Shown here in pieces: positions 53,131 to 63,721 of a DNA stretch of 64,000 bases. How positions within the stretch are numbered: position 1 is the stretch's first letter; each line of letters starts with the position of its first letter. Below the pieces are notes generated by a model. That model saw nothing but the letters and a program-made list of their open reading frames with translations, was not told where the DNA came from and ran no database searches. This DNA is from Arthrobacter sp. OY3WO11 (GTDB lineage Bacteria; Actinomycetota; Actinomycetes; Actinomycetales; Micrococcaceae): the NCBI RefSeq assembly GCF_001641125.1, contig NZ_LWLP01000001.1, forward strand, positions 2,156,715-2,220,714, in the 5' to 3' direction. The translations under genes were made by a program, and so were the position numbers.

Positions 53131-54061
53131 TGGGTCGGACGCTCCTTAGATTGGTACGTGGCAGTCCAATAGTAATCACTTCCCCAAACACCTCGTCGGG
53201 GTCCAGGCGTCGGAGCTCCTCGGCGAGGCAGTCCCGCAGGCTGCGGCGCGGAAGCGAAATCCGCTGTGCCGGCTGGCCGGGCTGGGTCAGCTCGGCCACT
53301 GACAAACCGGGCCGGAAGAGCTGGATGTCCCCGCCGGGCCGCGTCAGCCGGACCCGGCGGATACCCGTCCCTGCAGGGTCGGCGACAATGGTCACCGGCG
53401 CGTCCAGGGTGAGCGTCAGCCAGGCCGCGAGGAGGATAGTGCTCGGCGAATCCGAGGCACCCTCGACGGCCACGGACGTGACGGGGGAGGAATCCACCTG
53501 GTCCAGGACAGCGGCAAGCTGGATGCGCCAGTTGGTCAGGCGCGTCCAGGCAAGGTCCGTGTCCCCGGCTTTGTAGGTGGACCGGATGTTCTCCAGGGCA
53601 CGCTGCGGGTCAGGCTCGTTGGCGGAGTCGGTGATGCGGCGGTGGGCTATCCGACCGATGGACGTTTCGCAGGCGTTCTCCGGGGCACCATGCGGCCACC
53701 AGGCCACGATCGGTGCGTCCGGGAGCAGCAGCGCGGCTACCAGGGACTCGCTCTCGTGCGAGAGCTGTCCGTAGCCGCGCAGCACGATCACCTCGGAGGC
53801 GCCGGCGTCACCGCCCACGCGGATCTGGGCGTCCAGCCGGTCCGGGGCCGTAGCTCCGGCGTCGGCCAGGACGATGATCCGGCAGGGGTGTTCACGGCTG
53901 GCCTCGTTGGCGGCCTCGATGGCCTCCTCCTCCAGCCCGGACTTGGTGACCACCACGAGGGTGAGCACCCGGCCCAGCGCAATCACGCCGCCCTGCTCGC
54001 GCAGGGACATGATCTTCTTGGAAACCGTTGAAGTTGTGGTGTCCGGCAGGTCTACAATCAT
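53120..54061 (-). CDS. opcA: glucose-6-phosphate dehydrogenase assembly protein OpcA
   Basis: A 313-residue OpcA, required for active or correctly assembled glucose-6-phosphate dehydrogenase in cyanobacteria and actinobacteria. It opens MIVDLPDTTTSTVSKKIMSL and contains RVLTLVVVTKSGLEEEAI, PDAPIVAWWPHGAPENACET and WTRLTNWRIQLAAVLDQVD, all typical. Start and stop overlap both neighbours (zwf by four bases, pgl by 11), a tightly coupled operon. Confidence 0.95.
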   Translation of the reverse strand: MIVDLPDTTTSTVSKKIMSLREQGGVIALGRVLTLVVVTKSGLEEEAIEAANEASREHPCRIIVLADAGATAPDRLDAQIRVGGDAGASEVIVLRGYGQLSHESESLVAALLLPDAPIVAWWPHGAPENACETSIGRIAHRRITDSANEPDPQRALENIRSTYKAGDTDLAWTRLTNWRIQLAAVLDQVDSSPVTSVAVEGASDSPSTILLAAWLTLTLDAPVTIVADPAGTGIRRVRLTRPGGDIQLFRPGLSVAELTQPGQPAQRISLPRRSLRDCLAEELRRLDPDEVFGEVITIGLPRTNLRSVRPSER

Positions 54062-55617
54062 GGCCTTCTCCAGGTTCGTCCGTCGCGGGCCAGCAGCTCG
54101 TCAGCCGAGGCGGGGCCCCAGCTGCCCGGGGCATAGGGCTCGGGCTGCTCGTTCAGCTGCGCCCAGTATTCCTCGAACGGGTCCAGGATCTTCCAGGACA
54201 GCTCCACTTCCTCGTGCCGGGGGAACAGCGGCGGCTCGCCCAGGAGCACGTCCAGAATCAGCCGCTCGTACGCCTCGGGGCTGGACTCGGTGAACGAGTG
54301 CCCGTAGCCGAAGTCCATAGTCACGTCCCGGACTTCCATCTGCGTGCCCGGGACCTTGGAACCGAACCGGATGGTGACGCCCTCGTCCGGCTGGACGCGG
54401 ATCACCACGGCATTCTGGCCGAAGTCGTCCTCGGCATGGTCGCGGAACAACAGGTTGGGTGCCCGCTTGAACACGACGGCGATTTCCGTCACCCGCCGTC
54501 CCAGGCGCTTGCCGGCGCGCAGGTAGAACGGCACCCCGGACCAGCGGCGGGTGTGGATGTCCACCCGGATGGCGGCAAAGGTTTCTGTGGTGGAATCGGC
54601 CGGGATGCCATCCTCCTCCAGGTAGCCCTGGACCTGTTCGCCGCCCTGCCACCCTCCGGTGAACTGCCCGCGCGCCGAGTGCGTGGAAAGGTCCTCGGGG
54701 AGCTTGACGGCAGCGAGCACCTTTTCCTTCTCTGCGCGCAGGTCGTCGGCGTTGAAGGAGATGGGCTCCTCCATCGCCGTCAGGGCCAGGAGCTGGAGCA
54801 GGTGGTTCTGGATCACGTCGCGGGCCGCGCCCACGCCGTCGTAGTACCCGGCACGGCCGCCCGTGCCGATGTCCTCGGCCATGGTGATCTGGACGTGGTC
54901 CACGTAGTTGGCGTTCCACAACGGCTCGAACAGCTGGTTCGCAAAACGCAGGGCCAGGATGTTCTGGACCGTTTCCTTGCCCAGGTAGTGGTCGATCCGG
55001 AACACCGCGTCCGGCGGGAATACGGATTCGACGATGTCATTGAGCTGCCGGGCGGACTCCAGGTCATGCCCGAACGGCTTCTCGATCACCACGCGGCGCC
55101 ACTTGTCGCCCTCGGCCTGTGCCAGGCCGTGCTTGGACAGCTGCCGGCAGACCTGCTCAAACGCCTTGGGCGGAATGGAGAGGTAGAACGCATGGTTCCC
55201 GCGGGTGCCGCGCAACTCATCAAGCTCGTCGATGACTTCACCCAACCGCTCAAAGGCGTCGTCGTCGTCGAACTCCCCCTGCACGAACCGGATGCCCTCG
55301 GAGAGCTGGTTCCACACTGCCTCATCAAAAGGGGTGCGGGCGTAGGCCTGCACGGAAGCCTTCACCTCGGCGGCGAAGTCCTCCTTGTCCCACTGCCGCC
55401 GGGCAAAACCCACCAGGGCAAAGCTTGGGGGCAGCAGGCCACGGTTGGCGAGGTCGTACACGGCCGGCATGAGCTTCTTGCGGGCAAGGTCGCCGGTCAC
55501 TCCGAAGAGGACCAGGGATGACGGACCGGCGATCCGGTTCAGGCGGCGGTCACGCGGGTCGCGGAGCGGATTCCGCCCACGGCCAGCAGACTTCCTGCCG
55601 TATTCAGTTTCTGGCAT
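54058..55617 (-). CDS. zwf: glucose-6-phosphate 1-dehydrogenase
   Basis: A 519-residue enzyme that starts the oxidative pentose phosphate pathway and yields NADPH. The coenzyme motif is LVLFGVTGDLARKK (residues 35-48). The substrate and catalytic blocks are EKPFGHD (179-185) and RIDHYLGKE (207-215), with the catalytic His in the conserved later segment. It overlaps opcA by ATGA and follows pgi by 15 bases. A basic, Arg-rich N-terminal extension (about residues 8-29) precedes the conserved core. Confidence 0.97.
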   Translation of the reverse strand: MPETEYGRKSAGRGRNPLRDPRDRRLNRIAGPSSLVLFGVTGDLARKKLMPAVYDLANRGLLPPSFALVGFARRQWDKEDFAAEVKASVQAYARTPFDEAVWNQLSEGIRFVQGEFDDDDAFERLGEVIDELDELRGTRGNHAFYLSIPPKAFEQVCRQLSKHGLAQAEGDKWRRVVIEKPFGHDLESARQLNDIVESVFPPDAVFRIDHYLGKETVQNILALRFANQLFEPLWNANYVDHVQITMAEDIGTGGRAGYYDGVGAARDVIQNHLLQLLALTAMEEPISFNADDLRAEKEKVLAAVKLPEDLSTHSARGQFTGGWQGGEQVQGYLEEDGIPADSTTETFAAIRVDIHTRRWSGVPFYLRAGKRLGRRVTEIAVVFKRAPNLLFRDHAEDDFGQNAVVIRVQPDEGVTIRFGSKVPGTQMEVRDVTMDFGYGHSFTESSPEAYERLILDVLLGEPPLFPRHEEVELSWKILDPFEEYWAQLNEQPEPYAPGSWGPASADELLARDGRTWRRP

Positions 55618-55632
55618 GGTGCTTTTCGTGCC

Positions 55633-57267
55633 TTAGCTTTCAGTAACGGAGGCTGACCTGGCGGACAGCGCAGCAATGATGTCCTGCAACTGTGCCACAC
55701 CGGCGGCCCGGTCAGTGAGGTGCAGGCGAAGCACGGGACGTCCGTGGTCGGAGAGGACCTGGGCGTCGCCGGCAGCCTGCGCGGCAATCAGTTCACCGAA
55801 CGTGAAGGGACGGTCCGGGATGGCGAGATCCTCCGCGGATGCAGCCGTGACCTGGAGGAACACTCCGATGGCCGGGCCGCCCTTGTGGAACTGGCCCGTT
55901 GAGTGGAGGAACCGCGGGCCCCAGCCGAACGTCACGGGACGGCCCGAGACGGCGGCCAGTTCATCCCGGATGCCTTCGAGCTGAGTGAACGCCAGCCGGT
56001 CGAAGTAGGCCTGGACGCTGAGGTAGCTGTCGCTGTCGAGCGTGTCCAGCAGGGCCTTCACGGCGTCCTCCGCGGTGCGGGCCTCTCCCAGCCATTCACC
56101 GCCGCGGACCTCGATGGCTCCGTCAACAAACGCTGCCGGAGTGGGCTCCGGCTGGGCGTCCAGCAGGCCGCGCGCGGCCACCTTGGCGGCCTCCACGTCG
56201 GGCTGGTCGAACGGGTCGATGCCCAGCAGGCGACCGGCCACGGCGGTGGCGAACTCCCAGACCATCATCTGGGTGGGCAGTCCGCCGGCGATGGCTACCT
56301 CGTTTTCACCGAGTTCGACGTCGGCATCGGCTGCTACCAGCCGCACCACCAGGACGTCCGGCGCGCCGCCGGTGACCTCGGGCGAGTTGGGGCCGGCAAC
56401 CACCGGAAGCACACCGGTGCCCAGCTTGCCGGTGGACTCGGCGATCAGCTGCTCGGCCCAGTCGGCGAAGCCTGCAATGCCGGAGCCGTCCTCGGCGATG
56501 ACGATCTTGTTCCGCAGGGGGCTGGTTCCGCCAAGGGCGGTTCCGAGTGCCAGTCCGATGTTTTCCGGCGCATCATCGTTGAGGATCTCCGCTGCTTCCT
56601 CAGCCTCATCCAGGAAGGCCTGGATGTCCACCCCGGCCAGGCCGGAGGGGACAAGACCGAAAGCGGTCAGCGCGGAGAAGCGTCCGCCAACGTTGGGGTC
56701 GGCATTGAAGACGGCACGGTAGCCGGCTTCACGGGAGGCCTTGTCCAGCGGGGAACCGGGATCGGTGACGATGATGATCCGGCTCCTGGCATCGATGCCG
56801 GCGTCATTGAACGCCTTCTCGAAGACCCGCCGCTGGGAATCCGTTTCAACGGTTGAACCGGACTTGGACGAGACCACGATCGCGGTCTCGTCCAGCCGGT
56901 CGGCGAGGGCTGCACGGACCTGGTCCGGGTCCGTGCTGTCCAGCACTGTCAGCTCGACGCCGGCGGTGCCGGCAATAACCTCCGGAGCCAGCGAGGAGCC
57001 GCCCATGCCGCACAGCACGATGCGGGTCACACCTTCGGCCTTCAGGGCGTCGCGGAGTTCCAGGATGTCCTTGACCAGCGGCTGGGAGACGGTGGCCGCC
57101 TCCACCCACCCGAGACGGATTGCCGACTCGGCCTCCGCATCGGGACCCCACAGGGTGTGGTCCTTGGCGAAGATGCGGGTGGCAATGCGTTCCTCCACGA
57201 GGACGGGGAGGTGCAGTTCCAATGCTTGCTGTGCGGCACCGGTGGCGTCGTAGCTGAGAGTGGTCAT
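55633..57267 (-). CDS. pgi: glucose-6-phosphate isomerase
   Basis: A 544-residue phosphoglucose isomerase interconverting glucose-6-phosphate and fructose-6-phosphate. It is the actinobacterial form with two SIS domains. The sugar-phosphate loop is AIVVSSKSGSTVETDSQRR near residue 130. LCGMGGSSLAPEVIAG, VGGRFSALTAFGLVPSGLAG (outline), and the late GGLPTQMMVWEFATAV are also seen. It lies between tal and zwf, linking the pentose pathway to glycolysis. Confidence 0.93.
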   Translation of the reverse strand: MTTLSYDATGAAQQALELHLPVLVEERIATRIFAKDHTLWGPDAEAESAIRLGWVEAATVSQPLVKDILELRDALKAEGVTRIVLCGMGGSSLAPEVIAGTAGVELTVLDSTDPDQVRAALADRLDETAIVVSSKSGSTVETDSQRRVFEKAFNDAGIDARSRIIIVTDPGSPLDKASREAGYRAVFNADPNVGGRFSALTAFGLVPSGLAGVDIQAFLDEAEEAAEILNDDAPENIGLALGTALGGTSPLRNKIVIAEDGSGIAGFADWAEQLIAESTGKLGTGVLPVVAGPNSPEVTGGAPDVLVVRLVAADADVELGENEVAIAGGLPTQMMVWEFATAVAGRLLGIDPFDQPDVEAAKVAARGLLDAQPEPTPAAFVDGAIEVRGGEWLGEARTAEDAVKALLDTLDSDSYLSVQAYFDRLAFTQLEGIRDELAAVSGRPVTFGWGPRFLHSTGQFHKGGPAIGVFLQVTAASAEDLAIPDRPFTFGELIAAQAAGDAQVLSDHGRPVLRLHLTDRAAGVAQLQDIIAALSARSASVTES

Positions 57268-57273
57268 AGTGGG

Positions 57274-58389
57274 TTAGGAAGCCTTCCGTGCAGAGGCGAG
57301 GGCGCCCTCAACGTCGGCCAGCAGTTCCTTCCAGCTGGCCACGAACTTGTCCAGGCCTTCGGATTCGAGGAGTGCCACGACCTCGTTGTAGGAGATGCCG
57401 AGCTTCTCGAGCGCGTCGAGGGTGGCGTTGGCTTCGGCGTAGGTGCCGCTGACGGTGTCGCCGGGGACCACGCCGTGGTCGAAGGTGGCGTCCAGGGTCT
57501 TCTCGGGCATGGTGTTCACGACACCCGGGGCAACAAGTTCGGTGACGTAGAGGGTGTCCGGGTAGGCCGGGTCCTTCACACCGGTGGAAGCCCACAGGGG
57601 ACGCTGGGGGAGTGCGCCGGATTCGGCCAGCAGGGCCCAGCGTTCGGTGGCGAAGAGTTCCTCGTAGACCTGGTACGCAAGGCGGGCGTTGGCCAGGCCG
57701 GCCTTGCCCTTGAGTGCCTTGGCTTCCTCGGTGCCGATGGCGTCGAGGCGCTTGTCGATCTCGGAGTCCACGCGGGAGACGAAGAACGACGCCACAGAGT
57801 GGATCCTGGAGAGATCGTGGCCGTTTTCCTTCGCCTGCTCCAGGCCGGACTGGAAGGCGTTAATGACGGCGCGGTAGCGCTCCAGGGAGAAGATCAGGGT
57901 TACGTTGACGCTGATGCCCTCGGCCAGGGTGGCGGTGATGGCTTCGAGGCCCTCGAGGGTCGCCGGGATCTTAATGAGGACGTTGTCCTTGTTGACCCGC
58001 TTGTACAGGTGCTTGGCTTCGGCAATGGTGCCTGCCGTGTCCCAGGCCAGGCGGGGGTCCACCTCGATGGAGACGCGTCCGTCAACGCCCTTGGTGGCTG
58101 CGGCCACCGGTGCGAAGAGGTCGCAGGCGTCCGCGACGTCGGTGGTGGTGATCTCGAAGATGGTGTCCTCGACGCTGGCGCCGGCTGCTGCCTGCTTGGC
58201 GATGGTGCCGTCGTAGTCGGTGCCTGCCGTGATCGCGGCGTGGAAGATGGACGGGTTGGTGGTTACGCCAACCACGTTCTTCTCTCCGATGAGCTTCGCC
58301 AGGGTGCCGGTGTCCAGGCGTCCGCGGGAAAGGTCATCAAGCCAGATGGAAACTCCGGCGTCTGAGAGCTGCTGGGTGGGAGTAGTCAT
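57274..58389 (-). CDS. tal: transaldolase
   Basis: A 371-residue transaldolase of the longer actinobacterial class. It starts [20 protein letters not shown]. The signature [10 protein letters not shown] is at 41-50, and the Schiff-base lysine is Lys140 in [12 protein letters not shown]. It moves a three-carbon ketol between sedoheptulose-7-phosphate and glyceraldehyde-3-phosphate. It is separated from tkt by 27 bases and from pgi by six, on the same transcript. Confidence 0.97.
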   Translation of the reverse strand: MTTPTQQLSDAGVSIWLDDLSRGRLDTGTLAKLIGEKNVVGVTTNPSIFHAAITAGTDYDGTIAKQAAAGASVEDTIFEITTTDVADACDLFAPVAAATKGVDGRVSIEVDPRLAWDTAGTIAEAKHLYKRVNKDNVLIKIPATLEGLEAITATLAEGISVNVTLIFSLERYRAVINAFQSGLEQAKENGHDLSRIHSVASFFVSRVDSEIDKRLDAIGTEEAKALKGKAGLANARLAYQVYEELFATERWALLAESGALPQRPLWASTGVKDPAYPDTLYVTELVAPGVVNTMPEKTLDATFDHGVVPGDTVSGTYAEANATLDALEKLGISYNEVVALLESEGLDKFVASWKELLADVEGALASARKAS

Positions 58390-58416
58390 TGTTTTGTATC
58401 TCCTGGAAATCGTTGG

Positions 58417-60543
58417 TTAGGCCTGGAGGCCTGCGAGGGAGTCCTTGGCGGCAGCGGCGACGGCCTCTGCGGTGATGCCGAACTCCTGGAAGAGGCGCTT
58501 GTAGTCCGCGGAAGCGCCGTAGTGCTCCAGGCTGACGGAACGGCCGGCGTCGCCGACGAATTCCCTCCAGCCGAGGGCAAGTCCTGCTTCGACGGATACG
58601 CGGGCCTTGACGGCGGTGGGGAGCACGGACTCGCGGTAGGCGGCGTCCTGCTTGTTGAACCATTCAACGCAGGGCATGGAGACAACGCGGGCGGCGATGC
58701 CTTCAGCCTGCAGGGCCTCGCGGGCCTGGACGGCCAGCTGGACTTCGGAACCGGTGCCGATGAGGATGACGTCTGCCGGGACGGTGGCGCCGTCCTTGGA
58801 TGCTTCGGCAAGGACGTAGCCGCCCTTGGCGACGCCGGCAACGGAACCGAAGGTGTCGCCGTCGGCCTCGCTGTCACCGCGCTCCCAGGTGGGGATGTTC
58901 TGGCGGGTCAGCACGATGCCGGCGGGGTTGCTGTGGTTCTCCAGCATGGTCTTCCAGGCGACAGCTACCTCGTTGGCGTCGCCGGGGCGGACAACGTCCA
59001 GGCCCACGATGGCGCGCAGGGAAGCGAGCTGTTCCACCGGCTGGTGGGTGGGGCCGTCTTCGCCGAGGCCAATGGAGTCGTGCGTCCAGACGTACAGCGA
59101 CGGAACACCCATCAGGGCGCCGAGGCGGATGGCGGGGCGCTGGTAGTCGCTGAAGATCAGGAACGTACCGGAGAATGCGCGGGTCCGTCCATGCAGGCTG
59201 ATGCCGTTCACGATGGAGGCTGCGGCGTGCTCACGGATGCCGAAGTGCAGCACGCGGCCGTACGGGTTGCCGGACCAGGCGTCGGTCTGCTTGGAAGCAG
59301 GAACGAATGACGGCGAACCCTCGATGGTGGTGTTGTTCGACTCCGCAAGGTCAGCGGAACCGCCCCAGAGTTCGGGGAGCACGGGGCCCAGCGCGTTCAG
59401 GACCTTGCCGGAGGCCGCGCGGGTGGAGACGTCCTTGCCGGCCGGGAAGACCGGAAGGGCTGCGTCGACGCCGTCGGGAAGTTCCTTGGACTCGATGCGC
59501 TGCAGCAGCTCGGCGCCTGTGGGATTGGCAGCCTGCCAGGCGTTGAAGGACTCCTCCCATTCCTTGCGGGCAGCAGCACCCCGGTCCACCACGGCACGGG
59601 CGTGGGCAAGAACGTCCTGGTCAACATCGAAGGACTTGGCCGGGTCGAAGCCGAGGACTTCCTTGAGGGCTGCCACTTCTTCTGCGCCGAGGGCAGAACC
59701 GTGGATCTTGCCGGTGTTCTGCTTCTTGGGCGCCGGGTAGCCGATGATGGTGCGCAGCGAGACGATGGAGGGCTTGGACGTCTCAGCCTTGGCTGCGAGG
59801 AGCGCCGAGTAGAGCTCCTGGACGTCTTCCTTGTATTCGCCGGTCTTGGTCCAGTCGACGCGCTGGACGTGCCAGCCGTAGGCCTCGTAGCGCTTCAGGA
59901 CATCCTCGGTGAAGGCGATGTCGGTGTCGTCCTCGATGGAGATGTGGTTCTCGTCGTAAATCACCACGAGGTTGCCGAGCTCCTGGTGGCCGGCGAGCGA
60001 GGAAGCCTCTGCCGTGACGCCTTCCTGAAGGTCGCCGTCGGACGCGATGACCCAGATGGTGTGGTCGAACGGGCTGGTGCCGGCGGCAGCATCGGCGTCG
60101 AACATGCCGCGCATACGGCGCTGGGAGTAAGCGAACCCTACAGACGACGCAAGGCCTTGGCCCAGGGGCCCGGTGGTGATCTCGACGCCGGCGGTGTGCT
60201 TGTACTCAGGGTGGCCGGGGGTCAGTGAATCCCAGGTGCGCAGTGCTTCGAGGTCCTTCAGTTCCAGGCCATAGCCGGAAAGGAACAGCTGGATGTACAG
60301 CGTGAGGGAAGTGTGGCCCGGGGACAGGACGAAGCGGTCACGGCCCAGCCAGTCGGGATTCCGCGGGTCATGGCGCATCAGCTTCTGGAAAAGAAGGTAC
60401 GCGGCCGGCGCCAGGCTCATGGCCGTTCCGGGGTGGCCGTTGCCAACTTTCTCCACCGCGTCCGCGGCCAGCACGCGGACAGTGTCCACCGCACGCTGGT
60501 CCAGGCTGGTCCAGGACAGTTCTTGCTCTTCCAAATGTGGCAC
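58417..60543 (-). CDS. tkt: transketolase
   Basis: A 708-residue transketolase using thiamine diphosphate to move two-carbon units in the pentose phosphate pathway. The substrate His motif [20 protein letters not shown] is near residue 35. The cofactor motif [17 protein letters not shown] is near 165. The pyrimidine domain has [20 protein letters not shown] near 480. GTG 60543 ([14 protein letters not shown]) is chosen because the conserved protein begins here; an extension to 60645 looks non-coding. It is the first gene of the six-gene pentose phosphate operon. Confidence 0.97.
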   Translation of the reverse strand: MPHLEEQELSWTSLDQRAVDTVRVLAADAVEKVGNGHPGTAMSLAPAAYLLFQKLMRHDPRNPDWLGRDRFVLSPGHTSLTLYIQLFLSGYGLELKDLEALRTWDSLTPGHPEYKHTAGVEITTGPLGQGLASSVGFAYSQRRMRGMFDADAAAGTSPFDHTIWVIASDGDLQEGVTAEASSLAGHQELGNLVVIYDENHISIEDDTDIAFTEDVLKRYEAYGWHVQRVDWTKTGEYKEDVQELYSALLAAKAETSKPSIVSLRTIIGYPAPKKQNTGKIHGSALGAEEVAALKEVLGFDPAKSFDVDQDVLAHARAVVDRGAAARKEWEESFNAWQAANPTGAELLQRIESKELPDGVDAALPVFPAGKDVSTRAASGKVLNALGPVLPELWGGSADLAESNNTTIEGSPSFVPASKQTDAWSGNPYGRVLHFGIREHAAASIVNGISLHGRTRAFSGTFLIFSDYQRPAIRLGALMGVPSLYVWTHDSIGLGEDGPTHQPVEQLASLRAIVGLDVVRPGDANEVAVAWKTMLENHSNPAGIVLTRQNIPTWERGDSEADGDTFGSVAGVAKGGYVLAEASKDGATVPADVILIGTGSEVQLAVQAREALQAEGIAARVVSMPCVEWFNKQDAAYRESVLPTAVKARVSVEAGLALGWREFVGDAGRSVSLEHYGASADYKRLFQEFGITAEAVAAAAKDSLAGLQA

Positions 60544-61035
60544 GAAAACCGGGCCCCTCTCTGTGCTGATGGCAGGTGGCACACCGGATCCGCATGAAGG
60601 CACGCTGTGTGGCGCCCGCTGCGGTGTGTACCAGCCGTTCACCATCGAAACGTTGATCTTTCACTCAGCCACTGGCAGCCGGGAATGCGTTTTCCACCGC
60701 GTTCCTGCTGCGTGCTGATCTGGTGACAGCTTAGCTCTATTCCATTCTGCGGGCGGCCCAAATCTCACGTTTTGGACGCAATTTCGGGTTATGTGAATGC
60801 GTCTGAAGTGAGGTTGAGTTAATCTGCTCGAATTGGCGCGCGAGCGATCATCAGCACCAACGTACGGCTTGGCGGGGCAGGTGGACGGCGTCGGCGGACC
60901 GGCCGTGGCGGGGAGGCCGGCGCGGTATGATATTCGGAGGCCAGCGCCGGGCTGGGGGACACTTGCCAACCGCCCGGACTCCCGCTGTTGCGTGGATCAC
61001 TGTTCCGCGGGCGCCCGGTTTTGGGGCGGGGCCGG
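60544..61035. other. divergent regulatory region between tkt and ctaB
   Basis: These roughly 490 bases hold no convincing gene. The middle (about 60720-60840) is clearly AT-richer and should contain the opposing promoters. On the minus strand TTGGGC and TAGAGC or TAAGCT near 60730-60765 are candidates for the tkt promoter. On the plus strand TTGAGT near 60813 may belong to ctaB. Neither is certain. Confidence 0.4.
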
Positions 61036-62037
61036 ATGACACAGCTGGAAAGCCAGACAGAACTGCCAACAGAACGGGTGACTGCCACCGTGAGCACAAC
61101 AGATACGACGCTGAACGCATCACGGGCTTCGCGGCCCGGGATCGCCCGTAAGGCAAAGGCGTATCTCGCCCTCACCAAGCCCCGGGTCATTGAACTCCTC
61201 CTGGTCAGCACGCTGCCCACCATGATTTACGCAGAGCGCGGCTTTCCGTCCATCGGGCTCATCCTCGCCACCCTGGTTGGCGGCGCCTTCGCGGCCGGCA
61301 GTGCCGGAGCCTTCAACTGCTACATCGACCGCGACATCGACAAACTGATGCACCGCACCGAGAACCGCCCGCTGGTCACCGGTGAGGTCACGCCGCGTGA
61401 GGCACTGATCTTCTCCTGGCTACTGGGTGCCGCCGCCATCGCAATCCTGTGGTTCGGCGCGAACCCCCTGTCCGCCTGGCTCGGGTTGGGCGCCATCTTC
61501 TTCTACGTGGTGATCTACACGATCATCCTCAAGCGCCGGACTGCGCAAAACATCGTGTGGGGCGGGGCAGCGGGCTGCTTCCCCGTGCTGATTGCCTGGG
61601 CGGCAGTCACCAACTCGGTGGAATGGCCGGCCGTCATCCTCTTCATGGTGATTTTCCTCTGGACGCCCCCGCACTACTGGCCGCTGTCCATGCGCTACGG
61701 CGAGGACTACCGCAACGCCAAGGTCCCCATGCTCGGCGCCATCGCCGGCGCCAAGGTGGTCTCGGTCCAGGTGGTCCTCTACGCCTGGGCCATGGTGGCC
61801 TGCTCCCTGTTGATGGTTCCGGCCGGCGGGGCCGGATGGGTCTACACCGTCACTGCCGTCCTTGCGGGCGCCTGGTTCCTCTACGAGTCACACGGGCTCT
61901 ACAACAGGGCACAGCGTGAGGACATCTCGGACAAGCGGGCCATGAAGGTCTTCCACGGATCCATCAGCTACCTCACCCTCCTGTTTATCGCCCTGGCTGT
62001 CGACCCGTTCATCGGGCCCGCCGTCATGGCAGGCTGA
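61036..62037 (+). CDS. ctaB: protoheme IX farnesyltransferase (heme O synthase)
   Basis: A 333-residue integral membrane prenyltransferase of the UbiA superfamily that adds farnesyl to heme B for cytochrome oxidase. The first Asp-rich motif NCYIDRDID lies at 94-102, with MHRTENRPL following. The second is in the loop [14 protein letters not shown]. About nine helices are visible. A Thr-rich N-terminal tail of about 40 residues precedes [17 protein letters not shown]. Start at ATG 61036; GTG codons nearby are alternatives. Divergence of ctaB from tkt is the standard actinobacterial order. Confidence 0.95.
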   Translation: MTQLESQTELPTERVTATVSTTDTTLNASRASRPGIARKAKAYLALTKPRVIELLLVSTLPTMIYAERGFPSIGLILATLVGGAFAAGSAGAFNCYIDRDIDKLMHRTENRPLVTGEVTPREALIFSWLLGAAAIAILWFGANPLSAWLGLGAIFFYVVIYTIILKRRTAQNIVWGGAAGCFPVLIAWAAVTNSVEWPAVILFMVIFLWTPPHYWPLSMRYGEDYRNAKVPMLGAIAGAKVVSVQVVLYAWAMVACSLLMVPAGGAGWVYTVTAVLAGAWFLYESHGLYNRAQREDISDKRAMKVFHGSISYLTLLFIALAVDPFIGPAVMAG

Positions 62038-62120
62038 CCAGCTGCGCATCCAGTTGGGATAGGATCCCTCCGCAAGGCAGGGCAAGACGACGGCGGAGCA
62101 GGCCGGAATGATATGGGCGG

Positions 62121-62804
62121 TCACCAGTTAATGTCGGCTTCGCCCAGCGAACAGAAGCGCAGTGGCCGCGGATCGCCGCTCTCCACGAGTTCCAATAGCT
62201 GTGCCGCTGCGCTGGCAGGAAGCTTGGACGCCTCTGGAGCGCCCATCTCCGTGAGCAGTTTGCCAGGATGAACCGCCCAGCACCTGATGGTCTGGCCAAG
62301 CTCGTTTGCCAAGGCAATGGTGAGCATGTTCTGTGCACCCTTGGACACCCGGTAGGCGTAGCTGGTGCCCATTGCCGCATAGTTCCCGGCAGCCTGGCGT
62401 GACAGGGAGTCCAGCCGTGAAGACACGTTGATGACAAGTGGCGCCGATGCCTGCTCCAAGGCGGGAAGCACTTCCTGAACCATTCGGAGCGTACCGGCGA
62501 CGTTGACGTCCAAGCTGACCATCAGCATGCCGGCGTCTGCATCGCGGACGCCGCCCCGGGGCGCGCCTCGGGCAGCATTGTTGACCAGGACATCCACCGC
62601 CCGCCCACGCAGGGCGGCGCGAAAGATTCCAGCTGGGTCCGACCGGACATCGTGCTCTATCACTTCGACACCGTTATCAAAGGCCACTAGGTCCTCGAGG
62701 GATCGAACGGCCGCGACAACGTCCCAGCCGTTGCCTGCAAACGCGTCTGCCACGGCCCGGCCGAAGCCGCGCCCCGCTCCTGTTACAAGCACCAGCTTCC
62801 CCAT
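62121..62804 (-). CDS. short-chain dehydrogenase/reductase
   Basis: A 227-residue SDR oxidoreductase. The coenzyme motif is VTGAGRGFGRAVA (T-G-x3-G-x-G, residues 8-20), and the NNAARG stabilising motif is at 75-80. The catalytic Ser is 128 or 129 (INVSSRLDS), with Tyr151 and Lys155 (YRVSK) completing the set. The substrate cannot be inferred. The start is ATG 62804, with TAGGGT seven bases upstream. A longer frame extending to 63650 is only antisense to the methyltransferase gene. Confidence 0.87.
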   Translation of the reverse strand: MGKLVLVTGAGRGFGRAVADAFAGNGWDVVAAVRSLEDLVAFDNGVEVIEHDVRSDPAGIFRAALRGRAVDVLVNNAARGAPRGGVRDADAGMLMVSLDVNVAGTLRMVQEVLPALEQASAPLVINVSSRLDSLSRQAAGNYAAMGTSYAYRVSKGAQNMLTIALANELGQTIRCWAVHPGKLLTEMGAPEASKLPASAAAQLLELVESGDPRPLRFCSLGEADINW

Positions 62805-62811
62805 TGGCAAA

Positions 62812-62817
62812 ACCCTA
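62812..62817 (-). promoter_or_regulatory. -10 box of a leaderless promoter (SDR)
   Basis: TAGGGT on the minus strand ends seven bases before the ATG at 62804. Confidence 0.5.
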
Positions 62818-62972
62818 CACTCAGGTTCCATCCGCTCGGTGTGTGCAAGCATTACCGCATGTATAGAGAATGTGCAGAGGGGCCGCAGACGTGCTGTGAA
62901 GGGCTCGATGAACGGGAACCCGCAATGGACTCCCTCAGTTGCTGCCCGCCGGAGCACCAGTGGATTTAGGCG

Positions 62973-63605
62973 GTGGCCGCCATGGGTGAAGCTGTCCGCG
63001 TGGCGTATGAGGCCAAGGCGGACGAGTATGCGGAACGCTTCGGCACCATGGCAGCAGTACACCAATCGGACCGCGATCTGGTCGCCGGTTGGGCGCAGGG
63101 CATCAGCGGCCACATCATCGATGCTGGCTGCGGCCCGGGCCATTGGACGGGGTTTCTGAAGGACCTGGGATGCGATATTGAGGGCGTTGACCTGGTGGCA
63201 CGGTTCATCGATGCTGCCCGTACCAGTTTTCCGCAAGCGATGTTCAGGACGGCCTCCCTGGACAACCTGGGCTCGCGTGATGGACAGCTCGCCGGCATCT
63301 TGGCCTGGTACTCGGTTATTCATCTTCCGCCGGGGGAGCTGCACGTTGCCCTGGCAGAGTTCGCCCGATGTCTTCGTCCGGGCGGCACCGTGGTGCTCGG
63401 GTTCTTCGACGGACCCGCAGGTGAAGCCTTCCCCCACGCCGTCGCGCCGGCTCACACGTGGAGTGTCGCCGCAATGCGGAGTGATCTTGCCGCCGAGGGA
63501 TTGGAAGTCACGGAAGCCCACGTCCGCAGCGAGCCCGGCTGCCGTCCCCACGCAGCCGTGGTTGCCCGCAAATTGGGCGTCCGGGAAGGGGCTGAAACCT
63601 TCTGA
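62973..63605 (+). CDS. class I SAM-dependent methyltransferase
   Basis: A 210-residue methyltransferase of the UbiE/Methyltransf_11-25 type. Motif I is IIDAGCGPGHWTGFL near residue 48, followed by IEGVDLVARFIDAAR, then LAWYSVIHLPPGEL and CLRPGGTVVLGFFDG. The acceptor is unknown. The start is GTG 62973 or ATG 62982; no strong ribosome binding site favours either. It is divergent from the SDR gene and precedes the SulP gene. Confidence 0.83.
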   Translation: MAAMGEAVRVAYEAKADEYAERFGTMAAVHQSDRDLVAGWAQGISGHIIDAGCGPGHWTGFLKDLGCDIEGVDLVARFIDAARTSFPQAMFRTASLDNLGSRDGQLAGILAWYSVIHLPPGELHVALAEFARCLRPGGTVVLGFFDGPAGEAFPHAVAPAHTWSVAAMRSDLAAEGLEVTEAHVRSEPGCRPHAAVVARKLGVREGAETF

Positions 63606-63622
63606 TCTCGGCATGACACTCG

Positions 63623-63643
63623 ACGTGACAACAACTGTCACGT
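63623..63643. promoter_or_regulatory. 8-bp inverted repeat upstream of the SulP gene, candidate operator
   Basis: ACGTGACA and TGTCACGT face each other across ACAAC, and further GTCAC/GTGAC half-sites follow near 63646 and 63670. The perfect dyad about 80 bases before the SulP start looks like a regulator binding site. Confidence 0.55.
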
Positions 63644-63721
63644 TCGTCACTTTAAACTGTCATATCCCGTGACGGTGTGGTTATGGTGGAACTGGTCCCG
63701 CTCCCAAGCAAAGGAAGTTCC

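Noticed and set aside
62805..63650. N-terminal extension of the SDR frame by about 280 codons
   Set aside because: It is antisense to the methyltransferase gene and lacks conserved sequence; the SDR starts at 62804.
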